From contig NZ_CP088247.1 of assembly GCF_021117295.1 (NCBI RefSeq), positions 4,107,001 through 4,171,000 of the forward strand: DNA of 64,000 nucleotides, given 5' to 3'. This DNA is from Methylorubrum sp. B1-46. GTDB taxonomy: Bacteria; Pseudomonadota; Alphaproteobacteria; Rhizobiales; Beijerinckiaceae. The position numbers were made by a program, and so were the translations under genes. The notes beneath the pieces are model-generated. The model was not told the DNA's origin, did not search any database, and saw only the letters and a list, made by a program, of their open reading frames with translations. This document shows positions 44,185 to 52,381 of this stretch, piece after piece. Numbering within the stretch: position 1 is the stretch's first letter; the number at the start of each line of letters is the position of its first letter.

Positions 44185-47100
44185 TCGCCCGCCTGATCGG
44201 CTGGTCGGCCCGCAACCTCGTCCTGGTGCTGATCGGGACCGTGTTCGCGGTGGCGACCGGCGTCCTGGCGCTCAAGACCCTGCCGCTCGACGCCATCCCC
44301 GACCTCTCGGACGTGCAGGCCATCGTCTACACCGAATACCCCGGGCAAAGTCCGACGACCGTCGAGGACGTCGTCACCTTCCCCCTCACGACCGCCATGC
44401 TGACGGTTCCGAAGGCGAAGGTGGTGCGCGGCTTCTCGTTCTTCGGGGTGTCCTTCGTCTACGTCATCTTCGAGGACGGCACCGACCCGTACTGGGCGCG
44501 CTCGCGCGTGCTGGAGTTCCTCAACGGTGCGGCGAGCCGCCTGCCGGTCGGCGTGACGCCGACCCTCGGACCCGACGCGACCGGTGTGGGCTGGGTCTAC
44601 CAGTACGTCGTCGTCGCGAAGGAACGGACGCTCGCCGAGCTTCGGTCGCTGCAGGATTGGGTCATCCGGTTCGGGGCCTCGCGCGCGGAGGGCGTGGCCG
44701 AGGTCGCGGGCGTCGGCGGGTTCGTGAAGCAGTACAACGTCGTCGTGGACCCGAACCGGCTGCGCGCGCAGGGCATCAGCCTCAACAAGCTCCGGGACGC
44801 CATCCGGTCGAGCAACGCCGACGTCGGCGGGCGCACGGTCGAGCTGTCCGAGTTCGAGTTCATGGTGCGCGGGCGCGGTTACCTGAAGAGCGTCGCCGAT
44901 ATCGAGAACATCGTGCTCAAGACCGTGGGCGGCACGCCGCTGCGGCTCCGGGACGTCGCCCGGGTCGAGCTCGGGCCGGACGAGCGCCGCGGCATCACCG
45001 AGATGAACGGCGAGGGCGAGGTCGCCGGCGGCATCGTCCTGCAGCGCTTCGGCGCCAACGCACTCAACGTCATCGAGGGCGTCAAGGCGAAGCTCGCAGA
45101 GGTCGCGAAAAGCCTGCCGGCCGGCACCGAGATCCTGCCGGTCTACGACCGCTCGCAGCTCATCGACGCGGCCATCGACACCCTGCGCCACACGCTGGTC
45201 GAGGAGAGCATCGTCGTCTCTCTCGTCTGCATCGTGTTCCTGCTGCACGTGCGCAGCGCGCTCGTGGCCATCCTGATGCTGCCGGTCGGCATCCTGATGG
45301 CCTTCGCCGGCATGAGGGCGCTCGGAATCGGCGCCAACATCATGAGCCTGGGCGGCATCGCCATCGCGGTCGGCACCATGGTCGACGCCGCCATCGTGAT
45401 GATCGAGAACGCCCACAAGCACCTGGAGCGGGCGCCCCCGGGCAAGCCGCGGGTCGAGGTCCTCGTCGAGGCCGCTGCGGAGGTCGGGCCGTCCCTGTTC
45501 TTCTCGCTCCTCGTCATCACGATGAGCTTCCTGCCGATCTTCACCCTGGAGAGCCAGGAGGGACGGCTGTTCGGGCCGCTCGCCTTCACCAAGACCTTCG
45601 CCATGGCGGCGGCGGCGCTCCTCTCGGTCACGCTGGTGCCGGCCCTGATGGTGCTGTTCGTGCGCGGGCGCATCGTCCCGGAGCACCGCAACCCGCTGAA
45701 CCGGCTCCTCATCTGGCTGTACCTGCCTCTCATCGCCGGCGTTCTGCGAGCCCGACTCCTCACCATCCTGCTCGCCGTCGGCGTACTGGCCGCGACCGCT
45801 TGGCCGGCCCGGCAACTCGGATCCGAGTTCATGCCGGAGCTCGACGAAGGCACGCTGCTCTACATGCCGACGACCCTGCCGGGCATCTCGGTGACCAAGG
45901 CCGGCGAGCTCCTCGCCACCCAGGACCGCATCATCAAGAGCTTCCCCGAGGTGGCCTCGGTCTACGGCAAGGCTGGGCGCGCCAACACGGCCACCGACCC
46001 CGCGCCGATGGAGATGTTCGAGACGGTCATCGCCTTGAAGCCGAAGGCGGAGTGGCGCCCGGGCGTGACGCTCGCGAGCCTCAAGGCGGAGATGGACGCG
46101 GCCCTGCAGTTCCCGGGTGTGTCGAATGCCTGGACGCAGCCGATCCGCGCGCGCATCGACATGCTCTCGACGGGCATCCGCACCCCGGTGGGCGTGAAGG
46201 TGCTGGGCACCAACCTCAGGGCGATGGAGGGGGTCGCCCGCCAGGTGGAGACGGTGGTGCGGGCCGTGCCGGGCACGTCGAGCGCCTATGCCGAGCGGGT
46301 CATCGGGGGCTACTTCCTCGACATCACGCCGGACCGCGAAGCGCTCGGGCGCTACGGCCTGATGGTCGGGGACGTGCAGGACGTCGTCGCGACGGCCCTG
46401 GGTGGGCAGTCCGTGACGAACACGGTCGAGGGCCGCGAGCGCTACACCGTCAATGTGCGCTACCCGCGCGCCTTCCGCTCGGACCCAAGGGCCATCGCGA
46501 CAGAGGTCCAGGTGCCGCTGCCGACCGGCGGCACGGTGCCGCTCGGTGAGGTGGCGAAGGTCGAGCTCACCCGAGGGCCGACCTCGATCCGCACCGAGAA
46601 CGGGCATCTCGCGGTCTACCTCTTCGTCGACATCGCCGGGCGAGACCTCGGCGGCTACGTCGCCGAGGCGCGCAAGGCGGTGGCAGACGCGGTGCGGCTT
46701 CCCCAGGGCACGACCCTGCAGTGGAGCGGACAGTACGAGTACCTGGAGCGTGCGGAGGCGCGCCTCGCGGTCGTGGTGCCGCTGACGCTGCTGATCGTGT
46801 TCCTGCTGCTCTACCTGAACTTCCGGCGCCTGACCGAGACACTCATCGTGATGCTGTCGCTGCCTTTTGCCCTGGTCGGCGGGGTGTGGCTGCTCTGGTG
46901 GATGGGCTTCAACCTGTCGGTCGCTGTGGCGGTCGGCTTCATCGCCCTGGCTGGCGTCGCTGCCGAGACCGGGGTGATCATGCTGGTCTACCTCGACCAC
47001 GCCCTCGACGAGGTCCGCGCCCAGTGCGAGCGCGAGGGACGCCCGCTCGCGCGCCCGGACCTGCGCCGGGCCATCATGGTCGGCGCGGTCGAGCGGGTCC

Positions 47101-47354
47101 GGCCCAAGATGATGACGGTCGTCGCCATCATGGCGGGCCTGCTGCCCATCCTCTGGAGTACCGGTTCAGGCTCCGAGGTCATGCAGCGCATCGCGGTGCC
47201 GATGATCGGCGGGATGGTCTCCTCGACCGTGCTGACCCTGGTGGTCATCCCGGCGGTCTACGCCCTGGTGAAGGGGCGGGGCCTGCCCCCGGCCGGCGCG
47301 GTCCGCGAGGGGACGGATGGTGAGGCGATGCGGCTGCCGCAGGCGGCCGAGTGA
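44181..47354 (+). CDS. cusA: CusA/SilA-type Cu(I)/Ag(I) RND efflux pump
   Basis: A 1057-residue RND pump. The helix-4 segment AVGTMVDAAIVMIENAHK is the motif of the CusA subgroup (HME4), which moves monovalent copper and silver. The Met residues of the periplasmic metal path are seen in LLYMPTTLPGIS and RIDMLSTGIRTPVGVKV. The start is a GTG overlapping the cusB stop. Ends in STVLTLVVIPAVYALVKGR. The CusC outer-membrane channel is missing from the operon. The DUF411 gene follows 13 nt later. Confidence 0.95.
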   Translation: MIARLIGWSARNLVLVLIGTVFAVATGVLALKTLPLDAIPDLSDVQAIVYTEYPGQSPTTVEDVVTFPLTTAMLTVPKAKVVRGFSFFGVSFVYVIFEDGTDPYWARSRVLEFLNGAASRLPVGVTPTLGPDATGVGWVYQYVVVAKERTLAELRSLQDWVIRFGASRAEGVAEVAGVGGFVKQYNVVVDPNRLRAQGISLNKLRDAIRSSNADVGGRTVELSEFEFMVRGRGYLKSVADIENIVLKTVGGTPLRLRDVARVELGPDERRGITEMNGEGEVAGGIVLQRFGANALNVIEGVKAKLAEVAKSLPAGTEILPVYDRSQLIDAAIDTLRHTLVEESIVVSLVCIVFLLHVRSALVAILMLPVGILMAFAGMRALGIGANIMSLGGIAIAVGTMVDAAIVMIENAHKHLERAPPGKPRVEVLVEAAAEVGPSLFFSLLVITMSFLPIFTLESQEGRLFGPLAFTKTFAMAAAALLSVTLVPALMVLFVRGRIVPEHRNPLNRLLIWLYLPLIAGVLRARLLTILLAVGVLAATAWPARQLGSEFMPELDEGTLLYMPTTLPGISVTKAGELLATQDRIIKSFPEVASVYGKAGRANTATDPAPMEMFETVIALKPKAEWRPGVTLASLKAEMDAALQFPGVSNAWTQPIRARIDMLSTGIRTPVGVKVLGTNLRAMEGVARQVETVVRAVPGTSSAYAERVIGGYFLDITPDREALGRYGLMVGDVQDVVATALGGQSVTNTVEGRERYTVNVRYPRAFRSDPRAIATEVQVPLPTGGTVPLGEVAKVELTRGPTSIRTENGHLAVYLFVDIAGRDLGGYVAEARKAVADAVRLPQGTTLQWSGQYEYLERAEARLAVVVPLTLLIVFLLLYLNFRRLTETLIVMLSLPFALVGGVWLLWWMGFNLSVAVAVGFIALAGVAAETGVIMLVYLDHALDEVRAQCEREGRPLARPDLRRAIMVGAVERVRPKMMTVVAIMAGLLPILWSTGSGSEVMQRIAVPMIGGMVSSTVLTLVVIPAVYALVKGRGLPPAGAVREGTDGEAMRLPQAAE

Positions 47355-47367
47355 GAGCGAACGGTAG

Positions 47368-47850
47368 ATGACGATGAGGAGCGATGCGATGCCATCCAGA
47401 CGTACCGTGCTCGTGGGTTTGGCGGTGGGGCTGATGCTTGGACGGGGCGCCTTGGCGGAGGGGCCGCCGATGGTCGCGGTGACCAAGGACCCGAGCTGCG
47501 GCTGCTGCGAGAGATGGGTCACCCACCTGCGCGAGGCCGGCTTCACCGTCACCGTGACCGAGGGCCCGGTGAACCCGCTCAAGATCCGCCTGGGGGTGCC
47601 TCGCGAGCTTGCCTCCTGCCACACCGCCCAGGTCGGCGGCTACGTGATCGAGGGGCACGTCCCGGCCGGGGCGATCAAGCGGCTCCTCGCGGAGCGACCC
47701 GAGGGAATGGGTCTGGCCGTGCCAGGCATGCCGGTCGGTTCGCCCGGCATGGAGGTCGAGGACATGCAGCCTGATACCTACGACGTCGTCCTGTTTGGGA
47801 AGGACGGTCGGTCGACGTTCGCGCGGTACCGCGGCGGGGAACTAACCTGA
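47368..47850 (+). CDS. DUF411 metal-binding exported protein
   Basis: A 160-residue protein of the DUF411 family, often found in copper resistance clusters. An N-terminal twin-type export region (PSRRTVLVGLAVGLMLGRGALA) precedes the domain with KDPSCGCCERWVTHLREAGF, then ELASCHTAQVGGYVIEGHVP and a tail with Met (GMPVGSPGMEVEDMQ). The CGCC and SCHT Cys are the probable metal ligands. It is in the cus operon, 13 nt after cusA, and probably acts as a periplasmic copper-binding or sequestering protein. The precise role of DUF411 is not settled. Confidence 0.9.
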   Translation: MTMRSDAMPSRRTVLVGLAVGLMLGRGALAEGPPMVAVTKDPSCGCCERWVTHLREAGFTVTVTEGPVNPLKIRLGVPRELASCHTAQVGGYVIEGHVPAGAIKRLLAERPEGMGLAVPGMPVGSPGMEVEDMQPDTYDVVLFGKDGRSTFARYRGGELT

Positions 47851-47863
47851 GGCCACGGCGGAT

Positions 47864-48604
47864 TCAGCGCTCGGGCATCGCCGCCGCCGGCGCGGCCGCC
47901 TTCGCCCCCGACTTGGGCGCGGGCTTCGGACGCTGGTCCCACATCACGTAGCCGGCCGGCGGGTCGTACTCGTGCGGGCGCATGACGGAGGCCTGCCCCT
48001 CCGCGGTGACGAGCCCCGGGAACAGCGCCCTCTCGATATGCTCCCGGTTAAGCGCGATCTTGTGCGGGGTGTGCGACAGGATGTGCTGCGAGTGGGTCCG
48101 GCCCGGGGGGCTGACGCTGACGAGCTTCTTGCCGGGAAAGCGCTTGGCGAACAGCTTGGCTGTCGCCGCCTGGTCCGTATCGGCGGTCAGGAGATATGCA
48201 GTATCCATGACGTCCTGTACTGCGTCGTCATAGACGCTAAGCGCGAGATTGATGTCCGTCGCCTTCTCGGTCGGCTTCTGCCAAGTGGAGCCACAGTCCC
48301 GGCACTTGGCGTCTTCATGGCTGAAGTGGCCGAGGACGGTCTCAACGCCGACCAGTTTGAGGGCGCGGACCAGGCGCTCGTGGCGGATTTTCTTGCTGTG
48401 ATCGCCCGGGTAATAGGCCGTGCAGAACACGACGCGAACGAGCTCCTCCGACTGGCGCGAGATGATCGACTCCCCCAGCTTCCAGAAGTTGCACCACTTC
48501 AGAAAGGGCTCTCCTAAATCATTGACGGAATGATACAAATTGAAGCCATCGATGTAGAGTGCAGCCCGGATCCTGGATTTTCCCGCTTGACTATCCAGCT
48601 CCAT
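47864..48604 (-). CDS. NYN-domain (PIN-like) putative RNase
   Basis: A 246-residue soluble protein with NYN/PIN-fold features: YIDGFNLYHS at the first strand (catalytic Asp), KATDINLALSVYDDAVQ and LLTADTDQAATAKLF with acidic residues, and a pair of Cys (CRDCGSTW) that may bind zinc. NYN proteins are usually metal-dependent RNases in RNA processing, and some are in defence loci. It converges on the DUF411 gene (13 nt apart) but is not obviously linked to metal resistance. The C-terminal 40 residues are Ala/Pro-rich. Catalytic activity is predicted from the conserved Asp residues. Confidence 0.85.
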   Translation of the reverse strand: MELDSQAGKSRIRAALYIDGFNLYHSVNDLGEPFLKWCNFWKLGESIISRQSEELVRVVFCTAYYPGDHSKKIRHERLVRALKLVGVETVLGHFSHEDAKCRDCGSTWQKPTEKATDINLALSVYDDAVQDVMDTAYLLTADTDQAATAKLFAKRFPGKKLVSVSPPGRTHSQHILSHTPHKIALNREHIERALFPGLVTAEGQASVMRPHEYDPPAGYVMWDQRPKPAPKSGAKAAAPAAAMPER

Positions 48605-48671
48605 GCACTCATATCCGATCCGTCAACGCTGAACGGTGCGCCGTCAGCAACCCATGGGTTCCGGCCCGTGT

Positions 48672-48701
48672 GAAGCCCACAGGTTCCAACCTGTGGGCTT
48701 C
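48672..48701. terminator. Perfect 14-bp inverted repeat, probable terminator
   Basis: GAAGCCCACAGGTT (48672-48685) and AACCTGTGGGCTTC (48688-48701) are exact complements with a 2-base loop, followed by TTGGTTT on the plus strand. It lies between the minus-strand NYN gene start and the plus-strand small membrane gene, so its assignment to a transcript is unclear. A related CCCATGGGTTCC precedes it by about 25 nt. Confidence 0.5.
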
Positions 48702-48846
48702 TTGGTTTCCGAGGCTGTTCTATCCTGAGTTCGCCTCGCGTAGTACTGTCTTTTTGTCTCTCGCGAGTTGACCGCGCCGGCCCTTCGGGCTTTGGCCGCC
48801 GGCATGTTATCCCCGGGCCTCTTAAGGTCGCGGTGGCAAGCCTGCG

Positions 48847-49065
48847 ATGCTCGTCGGGCGGAACGGGGCGGTTCGCGTGGAACGCCATTCCTGGGGCCAG
48901 AGGAACGCGGGCCGCCGCCGTCGCATCAGGCCGCACGTCCGGACCGCCGCGCGCCGAGCCTTCGTCGCGATCACGGTCGCTGTCCTCGCCGTCGCGTGCT
49001 GCGGGTTCGCGGCCAAGGGGCTGTTCGAGAGCCGAGTGCTGATGATGCCCTACGTCGCTCGCTGA
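48847..49065 (+). CDS. Small basic single-pass membrane protein, RPHVR type
   Basis: A 72-residue frame with a basic N-terminal part (GRRRRIRPHVRTAARR) and one hydrophobic helix (FVAITVAVLAVACCGFAAKG). The GRRR-RPHVR segment before the helix also appears in the 56-residue protein at 13766-13936. Both are beside metal exporters, and this one is 18 nt from the end of the convergent MerR gene. Function is unknown. The start ATG at 48847 lacks an obvious ribosome site, so the exact start is uncertain. Confidence 0.45.
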   Translation: MLVGRNGAVRVERHSWGQRNAGRRRRIRPHVRTAARRAFVAITVAVLAVACCGFAAKGLFESRVLMMPYVAR

Positions 49066-49083
49066 CCCCCGCGCCCAGATCGC

Positions 49084-49485
49084 TCACGCGGGTTCACCCA
49101 ACGGCGATAGCGCCTCGATGATGCGGCAGTCGGAGACCGACCCGCAGCCGCACTGGCCGATGACCTCGCGGAGTTCCGAGGCGAGCCGGGTCAGGTCGGC
49201 CAGCTTGCGCTCCACGTGGGCGAGATGGGCGCGGGCGATGGTGTCGACCTCGCCGCAGGAGCGATCCCGGTCGTCCGCCAAGGCGAGCAGGTCCCGGATC
49301 TGCTCCACGGTGAAGCCGAGGGCGCGACCGCGGCGGATGAAGCTCAGCCGGCGCAGGTGTTCGGGCCCGTAGAGCCGGTAGTTGCCGCTCGACCGCGCCG
49401 GCGGGGGCAGCAACCCGACCTTCTCGTACCACCGGACCGTTTCGACACGGGTCTGCGTGGCCTCCGCGAGGCTGCCGATGGTCAT
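49084..49485 (-). CDS. MerR-family metal regulator (ZntR/CadR/PbrR type)
   Basis: A 133-residue MerR regulator from the ATG at 49485: winged-helix head (MTIGSLAEATQTRVETVRWYEKVGLL), long dimerisation helix, and metal-binding tail with Cys77 (RSCGEV) and Cys112, Cys114 and Cys120 (CGCGSVSDC). This matches Zn/Cd/Pb sensors. It is divergent from the P1B-ATPase gene, with a MerR-type promoter and dyad between. It should activate the ATPase gene on metal binding by untwisting a promoter with a 19-bp spacer. Confidence 0.93.
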   Translation of the reverse strand: MTIGSLAEATQTRVETVRWYEKVGLLPPPARSSGNYRLYGPEHLRRLSFIRRGRALGFTVEQIRDLLALADDRDRSCGEVDTIARAHLAHVERKLADLTRLASELREVIGQCGCGSVSDCRIIEALSPLGEPA

Positions 49486-49507
49486 GGAAGAAGCGCTCCG
49501 CACGGCC

Positions 49508-49538
49508 TTGACCCTGTAGTGACTACAGGGTGCATGTA
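49508..49538 (+). promoter_or_regulatory. MerR-type promoter with perfect 10-bp dyad
   Basis: A -35 box TTGACC (49508-49513) and a -10 candidate CATGTA (49533-49538) are separated by 19 bases, the overlong spacer of MerR-activated promoters. Between them ACCCTGTAGT (49511-49520) and ACTACAGGGT (49522-49531) are perfect complements around one central base. The ATPase start is about 48 nt downstream. The -10 assignment is by eye. Confidence 0.8.
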
Positions 49539-49585
49539 GGGGGCCTTCCCAGTCCGGACCAGGAGCCCGGCGAACGGAGCGCACC

Positions 49586-51781
49586 ATGAGCCAGGCCGCC
49601 GGCGCGGACCGCACATCCTTCCCCACGAACGGTCCGCAGGCCCTGCGCTACAGGGTCAAGGGCATGGACTGCCCGACCTGCGCCGGGAAGATCGAGACCG
49701 CCGTCTCCCGGCTGCCGGGCGTCGCGGACGTGCGCGTGAACTACGGCAGCCAAGTCCTCGACCTCGCGCTCGATGAGGCTGCGACGCCGAGGACCGAATT
49801 GGAGGGGCGTATCGAGCGCCTGGGCTACGGCGTCGCGCTGCTCCCCACGGCCGCGGACTTAGCCATGGCCCAAGCCTCGGGCGGCGCCCCGCCCGCCGGG
49901 ACCGCGGAGGAGCCTGAGCCGCCGCTCTGGCGGAGCCGGAAGGCGCGGCTGGGCATCCTGATCGGCGCCCTGTTCGCCGCCGGCTTCCTGGTCGAGCGGA
50001 TCGCGCCGGGCCTGGCGGGCGAGTACGCCTACTGGCCAGGGGCGCTCGTCGGGCTCGCCTATTACGGCCGCCGCGCGGCCGTGGCGGCGTTGGCCGGCAC
50101 GCCCTTCTCCATCGAGATGCTGATGTCGGTCGCCACCGCGGGGGCGCTCGCCATCCACGCCGCCGAGGAGGCCGCCATCGTCGTGCTGCTCTTCACGGTC
50201 GGCGAGATGCTGGAGGTCGTGGCGGCGGGCCGGGCGCGTGCCGGCATCAAGGCGCTCGCCGCCCTGGTGCCGAAGACCGCCCGCCTCGTCGACGAGGCCA
50301 ATGGCACCATCCGCGAGGTGGCCGCTGCGTCGCTGGCCATCGGGCAAGTCGTGGTCGTGAGGCCGGGCGACCGTGTGCCTGCCGACGGGGTGATCACCGA
50401 CGGCGCGTCGAGCCTGGACGAGTCCCCCATCACTGGCGAATCGGTCCCGAAGCCCAAGGAGGTCGGCGACCCGGTCTACGCCGGCAGCGTCAACGCCGAT
50501 GGCGCGCTCCAGGTCCGGGTCACAAAGACGGCGGCCGACAACACAGTCGCCCGCATCCTGCACCTCGTCGAGGAGGCGCAGGCGTCGAAGTCGCCCACGG
50601 CGCGCTTCATCGACCGGTTCAGCGCGGTCTACACGCCCATCGCGTTCGCGTTCGCGGCCGCCGTTGCGGTCGTGCCGCCGCTGCTCGGCGCCGATTGGGG
50701 CACCTGGATCTACCGGGGCCTGGCGCTCCTCCTCATCGCCTGCCCCTGCGCGCTGGTGCTCTCGACCCCCGCGGCCATCGCCTCCGGACTGGCCGCCGGT
50801 GCGCGACGCGGGCTGCTCGTCAAGGGCGGCGCCGCACTGGAGGTCATCGGGCGGGTGCACACGGTCGCGTTCGACAAGACCGGGACGCTGACCGCCGGAC
50901 GGCCGCGGGTCTCGGACATCCTGGTCTTCGCCCCGGACGCGTCGGAGCGCTCGCTTCTCGGGTTGGCTGCCGCGGTCGAGAGCGGAAGCGGCCACCCCAT
51001 CGCCCGGGCCATCCTCGACCGGGCGAGCGCGGACGGGGTGCCGCTGCGCCCGACGCGGGACGCCCGCGCCATCCCCGGCAAGGCGGTGTCGGCCACGGTG
51101 ATGGGTCAGACGGTGCTCGTCGCCTCCCCACGCCACGCCGCCGAGAGCGCGCGGCTCGGCCCCGAGGCCGAGCGCGCGGTCGCGGACCTGGAAGCCGGCG
51201 GCAAGACGGTGGTCATCGTCGTCCGCGGCGCCGAGGCCTTGGGCGCCATCTCGGTCCGGGACGAGCCCCGCGCCGACGCGGCGGCCGGCATCTCGGCCCT
51301 GCGGAAGCTCGGCGTCCGCAGCGTGATGCTGACCGGCGACAACCGGCGCACGGGCGAGGCGGTCGCGTCCGAACTCGGGCTCGACGTGAAGGCCGAGCTC
51401 CTGCCCCAGGACAAGCTCGCCGAGATCGCGGCCCTGAAGGCGGCGGCTCCGGTGGCGATGGTCGGCGACGGCATTAACGACGCGCCGGCGCTCGCCGCCG
51501 CCAGCGTCGGCATCGCGATGGGCGGCGGCACCGACGCGGCCCTGGAAACGGCGGACGCGGCGGTGCTGAACGACCGGGTGGGCGACGTGGCGGCGCTGGT
51601 CTCCCTCTCTCGGGCGACCCTGGGCAATATCCGCCAGAACGTCGCGATCGCCCTCGGCCTGAAGGCCGTGTTCCTAATGACGACCGTCGCAGGCATCACC
51701 GGCCTCTGGCCGGCCATCCTGGCCGACACCGGCGCGACCGTCCTGGTGACGGCCAACGCGCTCCGTCTCCTGAGGGCCTGA
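49586..51781 (+). CDS. zntA: P1B-type Zn/Cd/Pb-exporting ATPase (ZntA type)
   Basis: A 731-residue P-type ATPase. N-terminal HMA domain (GMDCPTC, about residues 26-32), then eight membrane helices, translocation motif CPC at residues 386-388, phosphorylation site DKTGTLT with Asp430, HP motif (SGSGHPIARA), hinge GDGINDAP, and a last helix ILADTGATVLVTANALRL with the Asp of Zn/Cd/Pb pumps (P1B-2). The promoter and MerR regulator are directly upstream. The lspA start overlaps its stop by one base. It exports divalent soft metals from cytosol. Confidence 0.95.
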   Translation: MSQAAGADRTSFPTNGPQALRYRVKGMDCPTCAGKIETAVSRLPGVADVRVNYGSQVLDLALDEAATPRTELEGRIERLGYGVALLPTAADLAMAQASGGAPPAGTAEEPEPPLWRSRKARLGILIGALFAAGFLVERIAPGLAGEYAYWPGALVGLAYYGRRAAVAALAGTPFSIEMLMSVATAGALAIHAAEEAAIVVLLFTVGEMLEVVAAGRARAGIKALAALVPKTARLVDEANGTIREVAAASLAIGQVVVVRPGDRVPADGVITDGASSLDESPITGESVPKPKEVGDPVYAGSVNADGALQVRVTKTAADNTVARILHLVEEAQASKSPTARFIDRFSAVYTPIAFAFAAAVAVVPPLLGADWGTWIYRGLALLLIACPCALVLSTPAAIASGLAAGARRGLLVKGGAALEVIGRVHTVAFDKTGTLTAGRPRVSDILVFAPDASERSLLGLAAAVESGSGHPIARAILDRASADGVPLRPTRDARAIPGKAVSATVMGQTVLVASPRHAAESARLGPEAERAVADLEAGGKTVVIVVRGAEALGAISVRDEPRADAAAGISALRKLGVRSVMLTGDNRRTGEAVASELGLDVKAELLPQDKLAEIAALKAAAPVAMVGDGINDAPALAAASVGIAMGGGTDAALETADAAVLNDRVGDVAALVSLSRATLGNIRQNVAIALGLKAVFLMTTVAGITGLWPAILADTGATVLVTANALRLLRA

Positions 51782-52293
51782 TGATCTCCCTGTCAGGGTG
51801 GGCCGGCCGGGCGGCGACCGTGGCCGGGGTGGCGGGGGCCGCCGCGGCCATAGACCTCGTCGCCAAGGCGGTGGCCGAGGCGTGGCTGGAGGAAGGCGCC
51901 GTCAGGGGCGCACTGCCCTTCGTCGACCTGAGCCTGTCATTCAACTACGGCATCAGCTTCAGCCTGTTCCCGGCGCACGACCCGTCCTCCCTGGCACTGC
52001 TCCTCGCCATCCAGGGCACGCTCACCTGCCTCGTGGCCGGCTGGGCCCTGGCCGCGGGCGGCGGGCTCGAACGCCTCGGGCTCGCCGCGATAGCGGGCGG
52101 GGCCGCCGGCAACTTCGTCGACCGGCTCATGGACGGCGTCGTCACGGACTACCTCGACCTGCACACCGGCGGCATCCGCTGGTTCACCTTCAATTTGGCG
52201 GACGTCTGGATCTCGACAGGCGTGGTGCTGCTGCTCCTCGACGGACTTCCCCTGCGGCGGAGGCATCGCAGCGCCGGGGATCCGATCCCGTAA
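51781..52293 (+). CDS. lspA: Lipoprotein signal peptidase (LspA), accessory copy
   Basis: A 170-residue membrane aspartyl protease with four helices. Catalytic Asp residues are D114 (GNFVDRLMDGVV) and D141 (FNLADVWIS), both in family context. LspA cleaves signal peptides of lipoproteins after diacylglycerol attachment. It overlaps the ATPase gene by one base. LspA genes linked to P-type ATPases are known from lead-resistance operons (pbrBC). The next gene, 89 nt downstream, encodes a lipoprotein with a lipobox, a plausible dedicated substrate. Confidence 0.92.
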   Translation: MISLSGWAGRAATVAGVAGAAAAIDLVAKAVAEAWLEEGAVRGALPFVDLSLSFNYGISFSLFPAHDPSSLALLLAIQGTLTCLVAGWALAAGGGLERLGLAAIAGGAAGNFVDRLMDGVVTDYLDLHTGGIRWFTFNLADVWISTGVVLLLLDGLPLRRRHRSAGDPIP

Positions 52294-52381
52294 GCGGCCC
52301 GCTTCCGCCGAACCGCAGCCACGGCAACCTGTCATCAACCCTTCGAGCCCAGGCTCGGAGGCCGACCTCGGCGAGGCCGAC

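Noticed and set aside
44028..47000. A 990-codon frame antisense to cusA
   Set aside because: Low-complexity charged product typical of antisense frames; cusA on the plus strand is unambiguous.
48672..48701. The 14-bp inverted repeat as an IS end or attachment site
   Set aside because: The 2-base loop and following T-rich bases fit a hairpin terminator better, and no second copy was noticed.
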